This document shows positions 1 to 8,465 of a DNA stretch of 64,000 nt, piece after piece. Under the pieces are notes generated by a model. It searched no databases. It saw nothing but the letters and a program-made list of their open reading frames with translations, and was not told the DNA's origin. Made by a program: the position numbers and the translations under genes. The stretch spans positions 56,911 to 120,910 of the forward strand of contig CAIQIQ010000140.1 of the NCBI GenBank assembly GCA_903871935.1, given 5' to 3'. The number at the start of each line of letters is the position of its first letter. Position 1 is the stretch's first letter. This DNA comes from an uncultured Phycisphaerales bacterium. GTDB lineage: Bacteria; Planctomycetota; Phycisphaerae; Tepidisphaerales; Tepidisphaeraceae.

Positions 1-2
1 GA

Positions 3-152
3 TACGTGTGGAATGTGCGCAGGGCGGATCCGAACAGCGGCGAAAGGCTGGACGAGATTCTCCAGAGCGCGGGGCGCAGATTGAATGGCGCGGCCACGGT
101 TGATACGACAAATACAGGGCGCACGAGGAGTACGGGACGACGTGGAAGGTAG
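3..152 (+). CDS. 3' end of an upstream gene, product unknown (partial)
   Basis: An open frame runs from the window edge to a TAG at 150-152, giving about 49 residues ending in a basic, Thr/Arg-rich tail. Third codon positions are mostly G or C, as in the neighbouring genes, which is the main reason to think it is coding. No domain is recognisable in so short a piece. It could instead be chance, because frame 2 is also open for part of the stretch. It would be the last gene before RNase R on the same strand. Confidence 0.35.
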   Translation, partial: YVWNVRRADPNSGERLDEILQSAGRRLNGAATVDTTNTGRTRSTGRRGR

Positions 153-210
153 TGACATGCAACAGTAGTTGCGGTGGCAATCGGCTGCCCATCGGTCAAT
201 AATGCCTAAT

Positions 211-2496
211 ATGAATCAACCACTTGCGCAACGCATCCTGGAACACGTCAAGGGCGGCCGATATCGGCCCCAGCGGCCGCGCAAGCTTGCCAAGGAATTG
301 GCACTGGCCGACGAAGAGCAGTACCCGGCATTCCGCGAATCGCTCAAAGAGCTGATGCATCAGGGCCGCGTGGCGATCGGAGCGGGCGGGTCGGTGGTGC
401 TGCCGGCGAGCCATGAACGCCGCGACACGATCGTGGGAACCTACCGGCATAACCGCAAGGGTTTTGGTTTTGTCATTCCGCGCGATCCGGAGGGGCACGA
501 GGATCTGTATATTTCCGAGGGCGAGAACGCGGGAGCAATCACTGGGGATGTTGTGTCCGCGCAGATTGTTTCGAGGTCAAACCGCGGCGGCAAGCAACTT
601 CTGACCGGCCGGGTCATGGAGATCATCGAGCGGACGCAGAAGCGGTTTGTGGGAACGCTGCTGAAGCAGGGCGGCCGATGGGTGGTGATGCCGGATGGCA
701 ACACGCTGACCGACCCAATCGAGGTTCCCGATGCCTCGTCGCGGAATGTCCGCCCCGGCACCAAGGTGGTTGTGGAACTGACGGTGTATCCGGAGCGCGG
801 GCAGTCGGCTCAGGGTGTGATCACGGAAGTGCTGGGGCGCGAGGGAGATCGCGACGTCGATCTCAAGAGCGTGATCATCCAGCACAACCTGCCGCAGGTG
901 TTCCCTGATGAGGTGTTGACGCAGGCGCGAGCGGCGGTGGATGAGGTGAACTGGGATGCGGAGCGGTCCGGGAGAGTGGATCTGACGCAAGAGACGATCG
1001 TCACCATCGATCCGGATGACGCAAAGGACTATGACGATGCGATCAGCCTCAATCGCCTCGACGATGGACAGTGGGAGTTGGGGGTGCATATTGCGGATGT
1101 GGCGCGGTTTGTGCCGGTCGGCTCGCCGCTGGATGGCGAGGCGGAACTGCGAGGCAATAGCGCATATTTCCCGGGGTTCGTGATTCCGATGCTGCCGGAG
1201 ATTCTGTCCAACGGCATCTGCTCGCTGCAGGAGGGGGTGCCTCGGCTGTGCAAGAGCGCGTGGATCACGCTGGATGCTGATGCAGAAGTAATAGGGACGC
1301 GATTCGCCAATACAGTGATCAAGAGCGCCAAGCGGCTGCGCTATCGCGAGGCTCAGGCGTTGATCGACGGGGCCGCGCGGATCCCGCATCCGGATGGGGA
1401 GAAGAACCGGCACGACTATCCGTCGGAGGTGCTGAAGCTGCTGGAGGACATGAATACGCTGGCGAAGCGCATCCAGAAGCGGAGGCTCAAGGCAGGGCAG
1501 TTGGTGCTGGAATTGCCCGTGGTCCAGCTTGTGCTGGATCAAGATGGCAAAGTGATTGATGCGGTGCCCGAGGATACCAGCTTCACGCATACGCTGATCG
1601 AGATGTTTATGGTGGAGGCGAACGAGGCGGTAGCGCGGCTGCTGGATCACGTGCACGTGCCGTTCTTGCGGCGCGTCCATCCGGGGCCGGGCGATCAGGA
1701 GAATACCCGGCTGCAGGAGTTCATCGCGGCGGCCGGCTACAAGCTGCCCAAGAAGATGGACCGCAAGGCGATCCAGACGCTGCTGGATACCGTTCGTGGC
1801 CAGCCGCAGTCCTATGCGATCAATCTTGCGATCCTCAAGAGCCTGACGCGCGCTGAGTATTCGCCACAGGAAGTGGGGCACTATGCTCTGGCATCGGAGT
1901 ATTACTGCCACTTTACCTCACCCATTCGCCGCTATGCCGATCTGACGATCCATCGACTCCTGCAGACCTATCTGGAGCAGCAGCAGGAGCATGGGCGCGG
2001 GCACCGGAAGGCGAAGTTCGATTTCAGCGACCAGCCCGATTATCAGAAGCTGGTGGAGGTCGGCAGGCATATCAGCTTTACCGAGCGTCGGGCCGAGGGG
2101 GCTGAGCGGGAATTGCGGCAGGTGAAGGTGCTGACACTACTCCAGAATCGACTGGGCGAGGTGTTCAGCGGTGTGATCACCGGGATTACCAATTTCGGCG
2201 TGTTCATCCAACTGCATCAGTGGCTGATTGAAGGACTGATTCGCTATGAGCACCTTGCCGATGACTGGTGGGATGTGAACGAGCGCACCGGCGAGGTGCG
2301 TGGGCAACGGACGGGCCTGGCGTTGCGGATCGGCGATGTGGTGAAGGTGGTGGTGGCGAAGGTGGATCTGCCTCGGCGCGAGCTGGACCTAAGGATCACG
2401 CAATGGCCAGGCGCGCGCGGCGGGTCCAAGAAGATGCAGCCGCGCGAGATGAAGAAAAAGCCGCCCAGTCATCGGCGCGGCAAGCATCGGCGATAG
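211..2496 (+). CDS. rnr: Ribonuclease R (3'-5' exoribonuclease, RNB family)
   Basis: Processive 3'-5' hydrolytic exoribonuclease that degrades structured RNA in the cytoplasm. An N-terminal helical region is followed by a cold-shock domain near residues 75-140 (GTYRHNRKGFGFVIPRD). The RNB catalytic domain carries the metal-binding motif TIDPDDAKDYDDA near residue 265. A C-terminal S1 domain starts near residue 648 (GEVFSGVITGITNFGVFI), and a Lys/Arg-rich tail typical of RNase R follows. At about 761 residues it has family length. The start is uncertain: ATG at 202 and ATG at 211 are both close and neither has a clear Shine-Dalgarno, and an upstream TTG at 169 would add a non-homologous extension. 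It stands alone on the plus strand and converges with the DUF4190 gene only 23 bp away. Confidence 0.95.
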   Translation: MNQPLAQRILEHVKGGRYRPQRPRKLAKELALADEEQYPAFRESLKELMHQGRVAIGAGGSVVLPASHERRDTIVGTYRHNRKGFGFVIPRDPEGHEDLYISEGENAGAITGDVVSAQIVSRSNRGGKQLLTGRVMEIIERTQKRFVGTLLKQGGRWVVMPDGNTLTDPIEVPDASSRNVRPGTKVVVELTVYPERGQSAQGVITEVLGREGDRDVDLKSVIIQHNLPQVFPDEVLTQARAAVDEVNWDAERSGRVDLTQETIVTIDPDDAKDYDDAISLNRLDDGQWELGVHIADVARFVPVGSPLDGEAELRGNSAYFPGFVIPMLPEILSNGICSLQEGVPRLCKSAWITLDADAEVIGTRFANTVIKSAKRLRYREAQALIDGAARIPHPDGEKNRHDYPSEVLKLLEDMNTLAKRIQKRRLKAGQLVLELPVVQLVLDQDGKVIDAVPEDTSFTHTLIEMFMVEANEAVARLLDHVHVPFLRRVHPGPGDQENTRLQEFIAAAGYKLPKKMDRKAIQTLLDTVRGQPQSYAINLAILKSLTRAEYSPQEVGHYALASEYYCHFTSPIRRYADLTIHRLLQTYLEQQQEHGRGHRKAKFDFSDQPDYQKLVEVGRHISFTERRAEGAERELRQVKVLTLLQNRLGEVFSGVITGITNFGVFIQLHQWLIEGLIRYEHLADDWWDVNERTGEVRGQRTGLALRIGDVVKVVVAKVDLPRRELDLRITQWPGARGGSKKMQPREMKKKPPSHRRGKHRR

Positions 2497-2519
2497 ACGG
2501 GGATGCGAGGCGTTCTACA

Positions 2520-3125
2520 TTACTCAAAGCTGTATTGCACTACTCGGAGGCCATTGGCATCTTTGGCGACGGTGATGCTGAAGTGCTTGGCGCCTTTAGC
2601 GAAGCGAGCTGTGCCGGAGAGCTGCACCTGAAGGTTGCCGTTGACCGTGGTGGGCACCACATTGTCGATCTTGAGATCCTGGAAGGCGCCGAGCTGCTGG
2701 ATCTGCTGGCTGATGGATTCGATGCCGCTCTTGCTGAGCTCCGGGGCGGCAACATCACGAGCTCCCTGCACATCGCCGCTGGAGATCTTCTGAACGAAGT
2801 TGCGGGCGAGCATCCGGCCAGGCTGGCCGGCCTCTGCCTGGACATCGGTGACTACCTGCTTGGCGACTCCGTAGGCCAGATACGCTCCAATACCGACGGT
2901 GACCCATCCGGCGATGCCGATGACACCGAGGATAAGTCCGGCGATGGCGAGACCCCGGCCGCCGGCTTGTGGTTCACGGCGGGCCTTATTGAGGCCGACG
3001 ATGCCAAAGATGACGGCCGGGATGCTGGTGATCAGGGGGATGCACAACAGTGCCCCGCAGATGATGCTGGTGAGGGCGGCCGGGTTGGAGGGCTTGCCGG
3101 CGGGAGGCACTGATTGCTCTGACAT
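2520..3125 (-). CDS. DUF4190-domain membrane protein
   Basis: A 201-residue protein with a proline-rich N-terminus followed by two hydrophobic segments, roughly residues 14-42 and 57-85, separated by a short loop with NKARRE. This is the classic DUF4190 hairpin. The remaining 110 residues form a soluble domain predicted to lie outside the membrane, resembling small DUF4864-like or cystatin-like folds; that part is a guess. The start at 3125 is preceded by GGAAGGAG at good spacing, which excludes the longer frame beginning at 3182. Function is unknown, and the family is common as small envelope proteins. It converges with rnr with no obvious terminator between them. Confidence 0.8.
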   Translation of the reverse strand: MSEQSVPPAGKPSNPAALTSIICGALLCIPLITSIPAVIFGIVGLNKARREPQAGGRGLAIAGLILGVIGIAGWVTVGIGAYLAYGVAKQVVTDVQAEAGQPGRMLARNFVQKISSGDVQGARDVAAPELSKSGIESISQQIQQLGAFQDLKIDNVVPTTVNGNLQVQLSGTARFAKGAKHFSITVAKDANGLRVVQYSFE

Positions 3126-3233
3126 GGGATTGGCTCCTTCCTGAATGTGAGGAAGCCTACCATGTTCGGTGCTGATCCGCACGAGTCGGGGGCGACGAGC
3201 GTAGAATCTGGTGACTCAACTGGGAGACTTGCC

Positions 3234-3440
3234 GTGGCCGCAAAACTGACAGAGTGCTGTAATCCGCTCGCGAAAAGTGATAGGGACCGCTGTGATGACT
3301 GCCCGATGCGGTCAGCGCCGGTCCCGGCGAGTGAGGCGGCTCCGAAGGATCTGCCGAAACCGCCTTCTCTTCCTGGCCCACAACCACAGCGGAAGCAGAG
3401 CATGTGGGCATTCCTGAACGGAGATATCACCAGAGATTAG
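3234..3440 (+). CDS. Small Cys-rich protein, 68 residues, function unknown
   Basis: A GTG start at 3234 is preceded by GGGAG at 8 nt spacing and, further upstream, by a good -10 box TAGAAT at 3201-3206 with no clear -35. The product has two pairs of cysteines (CC, then CDDC) within the first 25 residues, which could bind a metal. A Pro/Ala/Lys-rich linker and a short hydrophobic-aromatic end follow. It converges with the BaiN-like gene. No family is recognised. Promoter, ribosome site and codon bias together make it plausible as a real gene, but homologues would have to confirm it. Confidence 0.45.
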   Translation: MAAKLTECCNPLAKSDRDRCDDCPMRSAPVPASEAAPKDLPKPPSLPGPQPQRKQSMWAFLNGDITRD

Positions 3441-3465
3441 GTCCGGGTTGTGGCACAGGAAGAGA

Positions 3466-4728
3466 TCAGCGGCCCATCGCCTTGCCTGCTACATATGCTG
3501 TTGACCAGGCCCACTGGAAATTGAAGCCGCCGATGCGGCCTTCGCAGTTGAGGATTTCGCCGATCAGGAATAGGCCGGGCACTTTGCGCGATTCCATGGT
3601 GCGGAAATCGATCTCCGCGAGCGGGACTCCGCCGGCCGTCACTTCCGCGTAGTTCCAACCGCGGGGCTGCGTTACGGGTAGATGCAGGTTTGTGATTCCG
3701 TGGACCAGAGCCCGTCGGCTATCGCGCGAGAGTTGGCCGGCCGGCTGGGTCGCGGCTAATCCCGCATGTACCATCAGAGCCAGAGAAAGCCGTTCGGGAA
3801 AGTGCTCTCCGAGCAGCGTCAGCAGTCCGGCCTTGGGACGGGCGGAGCAGGTGGATACCAGCCACTTCTCAACGGCCTCAAACGTCTGACCCGGCAGGAG
3901 GTTGCATCGCAGTTCAGGGGTTAGGCCGGCGTCGGCCGCCATGACCCAATGCCGGCTGGCGTCCATGACGACTGGGCCGGAGATGCCGAAATGGGTGAAG
4001 AGAAGTTGCCCGCGGCGATGGTCGATCCGCTTGCCTTGTGCGAATGTCGAAAGCTCGGTCTTCAGGCTGATTCCGCTCAGATCGGCATGGAAGAATCTCG
4101 GATCAAGCATGAGCGGAACCAATGCCTGATGCGTGTCGGTTACCGTGTGGCCCAGTCGCCGCACGATGTCCCAGCCGATGCCATCGCTGCCGCTCTTGGG
4201 TAGGGATCGGCCGCCTGTGGCAAGGATGACGTGTCGGGCTGTCACGGTCACATTCACGCCCATAGCGCTGGTTGCCAGGGCCGCGAGCTTAAGTGAGCCA
4301 TCAGAACAGCGCGCGATGTCCGTGACCTTGCACTCCGTTTCAATCGCCACGCCCAATTCGCGGCATCGGTTCACCAGCGCATTGACCACGGTATGGGCAG
4401 AGTCGGTCACAGGAAAAAGCTTTCCGGTGTCCTCACGTTTTAGTTCAACGCCGATGGAGGCGAACCAGCGCACGGTGGCCGCAGCATCGAATGCCGCGAG
4501 GATGTTCCGCACGATGTTCCGCGAGCCGTTGAAATCGTCCGCCGTCACTTTCTCGTGTGTGACATTGCAGCGCCCGCCACCGGAGGCGAGGATCTTTGTG
4601 CCGCATTGGCGTGTGCCCTCAAGGAGGACGATGCGCTTGGTATCCGAAGCTTTCTCGGCCGCGAAGATTGCTGCTGCCAGGCCGGCCGCTCCTCCGCCGA
4701 CAATGACGATATCCGCCGCCTCAATCAT
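3466..4728 (-). CDS. BaiN/HI0933-family NAD(P)/FAD-dependent oxidoreductase
   Basis: A 420-residue flavoprotein. The N-terminus has the FAD dinucleotide-binding motif IVGGGAAGLAAA (residues 9-20). It is followed by the family signature GGGRCNVTHEK near residue 50 and a C-terminal FAD-closing region with GGVPLAEIDFRTMES and GLFLIGEILNCEGRIGG. These are hallmarks of the HI0933/BaiN family, whose members reduce diverse substrates; the physiological substrate is not predictable here. Its ATG lies inside the last codons of the cysteine desulfurase gene, an 8-bp overlap, so the two are translationally coupled with nifS first. The functional link between them is unknown. Confidence 0.9.
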   Translation of the reverse strand: MIEAADIVIVGGGAAGLAAAIFAAEKASDTKRIVLLEGTRQCGTKILASGGGRCNVTHEKVTADDFNGSRNIVRNILAAFDAAATVRWFASIGVELKREDTGKLFPVTDSAHTVVNALVNRCRELGVAIETECKVTDIARCSDGSLKLAALATSAMGVNVTVTARHVILATGGRSLPKSGSDGIGWDIVRRLGHTVTDTHQALVPLMLDPRFFHADLSGISLKTELSTFAQGKRIDHRRGQLLFTHFGISGPVVMDASRHWVMAADAGLTPELRCNLLPGQTFEAVEKWLVSTCSARPKAGLLTLLGEHFPERLSLALMVHAGLAATQPAGQLSRDSRRALVHGITNLHLPVTQPRGWNYAEVTAGGVPLAEIDFRTMESRKVPGLFLIGEILNCEGRIGGFNFQWAWSTAYVAGKAMGR

Positions 4729-5947
4729 GGTGCTTATCCCGCGGCCATTGCACCGTGTCTGGATTGATCCCTTCCATGGCCATCTCGTACAACGGACTCA
4801 TCTCGCGCAGGCGGGTGAGGTTCGCCGTGAGTCTCTCCACAACGTAGTCGATCTGCTGCTCTGTATTGAATCGACCTATGCCAAAGCGGATGGACGAGTG
4901 GGCATGGGCGGCATTAAGCCCCATGGCCGCCAGCACATATGAGGGCTCCAGGTTTGCTGATGTGCAGGCAGACCCGGATGAAACAGCGACTTCCGGCATC
5001 GCAAGCATGATACTCTCCCCTTCGGCGTACGCGAACGACAGGTTCGAGGTGTGCGGCAGGCGGTTGTCGGTGCTTCCATTGATGCTCACATAGCGGTTGC
5101 GTGCCAGGATGCCCTGATCAAGGCGATCACGCAGACTCTGCATCCGTGCCATCTCATCTTGCATTGCCATCTGAGCAAGGCGGCATGCCTCGCCCAGCCC
5201 CACGATTCCAGGGACATTCAGCGTGCCGGAGCGGAACCCGCGCTCATGCCCGCCGCCGTCCAACTGGGCGCATACGACGGCGCGTTTCCCTCGCCGACGG
5301 AGAAAAAGACTCCCGACCCCTTTTGGTCCGTACAGCTTGTGGGCCGAGAGGGATAGCATGTCGATTGCATCGTTATCCACGTTTACCGGAAGATGCCCAA
5401 CGGCTTGGGTGGCATCGCTATGGAACGGGATGCCGCGTTCCTGGCAGATGTGACCGATCTCGCGAATCGGTTGCAGGGTCCCGGTCTCATTGTTCGCGTA
5501 CATGATCGAGACCAGGATCGTGTCCGGCCGGATGGCGGCCGCAAGTTCGTCGAGTCTGATTCGCCCGGTTGAATCGACGCCAAGGATGGTCACGTCATAG
5601 CCGCTCAACTGAAGCTTCTTGCAGGGATCCAGCACCGCTTTGTGCTCGGTTGCCTGGGTGATGATGTGGCGGCCCTTCTTCGCGTAGTTCTCGGCGGCTC
5701 CCTTGATCGCCAGGTTGTTTGATTCGGTGGCTCCGCTGGTGAAGACGATCTCGGCGGGTGCGGCGCCAATTAGCGCTGCAACCTGCTCGCGTGCCGCAGC
5801 AACAGCCTTGGCGGCCTCATGCCCAAACGCATGCGACCGGCTGGCGGCATTGCCATACACTTCGCAAAAGTAGGGACGCATCATCTCGAATACGCGCGGA
5901 TCTACCGGCGTCGTGGCGTTGTGGTCAAGATAAATGGGCGCATCCAT
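4721..5947 (-). CDS. iscS: Cysteine desulfurase (NifS/IscS type, PLP-dependent)
   Basis: Removes sulfur from L-cysteine as a persulfide for Fe-S cluster or thio-cofactor synthesis. The protein begins with the conserved YLDHNATTPVDPRVFE. It has the PLP-binding lysine in SLSAHKLYGPKGVG near residue 203, and the catalytic cysteine in SSGSACTSANLEPSYVL near residue 325, in the short loop typical of group I enzymes. Length is 408 residues, as expected. I start it at ATG 5947 because the longer frame to 6046 would translate the terminator hairpin of dnaK at 6021-6052. The gene overlaps the BaiN-like gene by 8 bp. No IscU or SufE partner is nearby, so NifS/IscS/SufS subtype naming is tentative. Confidence 0.92.
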   Translation of the reverse strand: MDAPIYLDHNATTPVDPRVFEMMRPYFCEVYGNAASRSHAFGHEAAKAVAAAREQVAALIGAAPAEIVFTSGATESNNLAIKGAAENYAKKGRHIITQATEHKAVLDPCKKLQLSGYDVTILGVDSTGRIRLDELAAAIRPDTILVSIMYANNETGTLQPIREIGHICQERGIPFHSDATQAVGHLPVNVDNDAIDMLSLSAHKLYGPKGVGSLFLRRRGKRAVVCAQLDGGGHERGFRSGTLNVPGIVGLGEACRLAQMAMQDEMARMQSLRDRLDQGILARNRYVSINGSTDNRLPHTSNLSFAYAEGESIMLAMPEVAVSSGSACTSANLEPSYVLAAMGLNAAHAHSSIRFGIGRFNTEQQIDYVVERLTANLTRLREMSPLYEMAMEGINPDTVQWPRDKHHD

Positions 5948-6020
5948 CAATTGCACCGTATGGTAGCTCGGGGAGCGATGCAAGAGGGGATCCATCTGAC
6001 TCGTTGGCGCGCAAAGCAGA

Positions 6021-6052
6021 GGCGGCATGGAGAGGATGGTCTCCATGCCGCC
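6021..6052 (-). terminator. Hairpin terminator of dnaK
   Basis: A perfect 13-bp inverted repeat, GGCGGCATGGAGA with TCTCCATGCCGCC, around a 6-nt loop, 34 bp downstream of the dnaK stop on the minus strand. The following bases on that strand (TCTGCTTTGC) are only weakly U-rich. It separates dnaK from the nifS-BaiN pair. Confidence 0.65.
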
Positions 6053-6085
6053 GTCATCACATACAGGCTCGTGTTTAGCGCAGGC

Positions 6086-8038
6086 TCACTTCTTTACTTC
6101 GTACTCGGCGTCGATGACATCGTCATCCTTCTTACCGCCGCCAGCGCCGGGTTGGGGGCCCTGGCCGGGTTGCGGGCCTGCGCCCGCGCCGCCTGGGGCA
6201 GCGCCACCGGGTGCGGCACCGGCTGCACCTGCCGCTCCGGACTTGGCGTAGATCGCCTCGCCGAGTTTGGATGCAGCCTGATTGACGCTGTCGATCGCCT
6301 TCTTGATTCTGTCCGGATCTTCGCTCTTGGCGGCTTCCTTGAGGTTGTTCAGTTCGGCTTCCAAGGCGCCGCGGACGTCGGCGCCAACCTTGTCTCCGTG
6401 CTCCTTGAGCTGTTTCTCCATGTTGTAGACCATCGCATCGGCCTGATTGCGAAGATCAATCACCTCACGGCGTTTCTTGTCTTCGGTTTCGTGGGCCTGC
6501 GCCTCGTTTTTCATCTTCTCGATCTCTTCCTTGGAGAGGCCGCCGGCGTTCTGGACCGTGATCTTGTTCTCCTTTCCGGTCCCGTTGTCTTTGGCACTCA
6601 CTGAGAGGATGCCGTTGACGTCGATGTTGAATGTCACCTCGATCTGCGGCAGGCCACGTGGAGCGGGCGCGATGCCTTCGAGGTTAAAGGTGCCGAGCAG
6701 ACGGTTATCGCGCGCCATGGGGCGCTCGCCCTGCAGCACGTTGATCGTCACCGACGGCTGATTGTCGGATGCGGTCGAGAAGATCTCCTTCTTGCTCGTC
6801 GGGATCGTTGTGTTGCGCGAGATCAGCGTTGTCATCACGCCGCCAAGAGTCTCAACACCCAGCGACAGGGGGGTCGCATCCAGCACGAGGATATCTTTCA
6901 CCTCGCCGGTTGCGATGCCGCCCTGGACTGCAGCGCCGATCGCCACGACCTCGTCCGGGTTCACCGACTGGTTGGGCTCTTTGCCCGGGAAAAGTTCTTT
7001 CACCAGTTTCTTGACCATCGGGACACGCGTGGAACCGCCCACCAGCACCACTTCGTCGACCTGGTTCGGCTGCAGCTTGGCATCGCGCAGTGCATCAATC
7101 AGCGGCTGGCGGCACTTCTCCACCAGGTGGTTGATCAGTTGCTCAAACTTTGTCCGCGTGATGGTGATCTGCATGTGCTTCGGGCCGTTCTGATCGGCCG
7201 TGATGAAGGGCAGGTTCACCGTCGTCTCCATGACGGTTGAGAGTTCAACCTTGGCCTTTTCCGCAGCCTCTTTCAGACGCTGCAGAGCCATCGCATCCTT
7301 GCGCAGGTCGATTCCTTCCTGCTTGCGGAACTCTTCGGCCAGGAAGTTGATCAGGACTTCATCAAAGTCATCGCCGCCAAGGTGCGTATTGCCGTTGATC
7401 GAGAGCACCTCGAAGACGCCGTCGCCGACATCGAGCACGGACACGTCGAAGGTGCCGCCGCCGAGGTCGAAGACGCAGATCTTCTCGTTCTTCTTGCGGT
7501 TCAAGCCATACGCCAGAGCGGCGGCTGTGGGTTCCGGCAGAACGCGCAGGACTTTCAGGCCTGCGATCTCGCCGGCGTCCTTGGTGGCCTTGCGCTGGGA
7601 ATCGTTGAAGTACGCCGGGACGGTGATGACCGCCTCGGTCACCTTCTCACCGAGGTAGGTCTCAGCCGTCTTTTTCAGATCCTGGAGGATCATGGCCGAG
7701 ATCTGCTCGGGCGTGTAGTCTTTGCCCCGGACGGTGACCTTCACTAACTCCTCAGGTCCACCGGTAACTCCATAAGGAACCATCTTCTCTTCCTGAGCCA
7801 CTTCGCTATGACGGCGGCCCATAAAGCGTTTGATTGAGAAAACAGTGTTCTTGGGATTGGTTATTTGCTGGTGCTTGGCCGTTGCTCCGACGAGGATCTC
7901 GCCTTTGTCGGTGAACGCGACTACCGAGGGCGTAAGCCGGCTGCCATGCGAGTTGATCAGAACTTTGGGCTGATCACCTTCCATTACGGCTACCACACTG
8001 TTCGTCGTTCCAAGGTCGATACCTACGATCTTGCCCAT
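6086..8038 (-). CDS. dnaK: Molecular chaperone DnaK (Hsp70)
   Basis: ATP-dependent cytoplasmic chaperone of 650 residues. The N-terminus GIDLGTTNSVVAVMEG, the IFDLGGGTFDVSVL-type phosphate 2 motif (here CVFDLGGGTFDVSVLDVG) and EVVLVGGSTRVPMV define the actin-like ATPase domain. The hydrophobic linker DILVLDATPLSLG leads to the peptide-binding domain. The C-terminal tail is rich in Gly, Ala and Pro and ends DDDVIDAEYEVKK, a typical bacterial DnaK end. The ATG at 8038 has AGGAG upstream. It is not adjacent to dnaJ and grpE, which sit at 49-51 kb. No CIRCE inverted repeat was found in the upstream 427 bp, so control by HrcA is not supported here. Confidence 0.98.
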   Translation of the reverse strand: MGKIVGIDLGTTNSVVAVMEGDQPKVLINSHGSRLTPSVVAFTDKGEILVGATAKHQQITNPKNTVFSIKRFMGRRHSEVAQEEKMVPYGVTGGPEELVKVTVRGKDYTPEQISAMILQDLKKTAETYLGEKVTEAVITVPAYFNDSQRKATKDAGEIAGLKVLRVLPEPTAAALAYGLNRKKNEKICVFDLGGGTFDVSVLDVGDGVFEVLSINGNTHLGGDDFDEVLINFLAEEFRKQEGIDLRKDAMALQRLKEAAEKAKVELSTVMETTVNLPFITADQNGPKHMQITITRTKFEQLINHLVEKCRQPLIDALRDAKLQPNQVDEVVLVGGSTRVPMVKKLVKELFPGKEPNQSVNPDEVVAIGAAVQGGIATGEVKDILVLDATPLSLGVETLGGVMTTLISRNTTIPTSKKEIFSTASDNQPSVTINVLQGERPMARDNRLLGTFNLEGIAPAPRGLPQIEVTFNIDVNGILSVSAKDNGTGKENKITVQNAGGLSKEEIEKMKNEAQAHETEDKKRREVIDLRNQADAMVYNMEKQLKEHGDKVGADVRGALEAELNNLKEAAKSEDPDRIKKAIDSVNQAASKLGEAIYAKSGAAGAAGAAPGGAAPGGAGAGPQPGQGPQPGAGGGKKDDDVIDAEYEVKK

Positions 8039-8153
8039 CGCAAACTCCTCTCAAACAATACCGGACATAACTATGGCCCTAGCCCAATGGCTCGGGGTCA
8101 TCATCACTAGTGCAATGGTTGTGCCATGGTCATCACACAATGGCGCAAGACGT

Positions 8154-8165
8154 TATTGTACAATA
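8154..8165. promoter_or_regulatory. 12-bp palindrome, possible operator
   Basis: TATTGTACAATA is perfectly self-complementary. It lies 116 bp upstream of the dnaK start and 300 bp upstream of the export gene. Its AT-rich character stands out from the surroundings, but no binding protein can be named. Confidence 0.3.
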
Positions 8166-8350
8166 GGTTGCATCACGATAAAGCCGCTGCCGAGTGCCGT
8201 GGGTAGTCGATTCAAAGATGCCATTTCGACAGCCGCCTTAACGCTCCTGCCAGAGTGGCAAAATGAAATATGCCGGGGCGCGTACGGGCGGCCGTTGGCG
8301 TGGTTCGGGCCGGTCCCGGGAGATCGTATTGCCCATTTTCTTTAATGAGG

Positions 8351-8380
8351 TTGCGTAATACGGGCTCTACAACGTAAACT
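8351..8380 (+). promoter_or_regulatory. Candidate promoter of the export/exosortase locus
   Basis: TTGCGT at 8351-8356 and TAAACT at 8375-8380 are separated by 18 bp, about 85 bp before the TTG start of the export lipoprotein gene. Assigned by motif inspection only. Confidence 0.3.
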
Positions 8381-8465
8381 GCTACCTGACCTTCAATTCC
8401 GCCGCTTCCGGAGTATGGGGTGGTTGAGGGCATAAGTGCCGATGTGACCAGGAAAGGAGATCACC

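Larger units (their letters stand above)
8039..8465. other. Divergent intergenic region dnaK / export lipoprotein
   Basis: A 427-bp stretch without a convincing gene, containing the control regions of two divergent genes. It holds a 12-bp perfect palindrome TATTGTACAATA at 8154-8165, three loosely spaced copies of CAATGG (8085, 8113, 8138), and a candidate sigma-70 promoter pointing right at 8351-8380. Neither CIRCE nor HAIR heat-shock operators are visible. Confidence 0.6.

Noticed and set aside
577..1911. Long open frame on the minus strand inside RNase R
   Set aside because: It mirrors the rnr coding frame, has no recognisable domain and is a typical antisense shadow in GC-rich DNA.
5948..6046. 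N-terminal extension of the cysteine desulfurase
   Set aside because: It would translate part of the dnaK terminator hairpin and has no counterpart in the family.
6021..6052. Mobile-element end
   Set aside because: The perfect inverted repeat sits directly behind dnaK, as expected for a terminator, and no partner repeat was found.
8039..8465. CIRCE or HAIR heat-shock operator upstream of dnaK
   Set aside because: No inverted repeat matching either consensus was found here or before groEL1.
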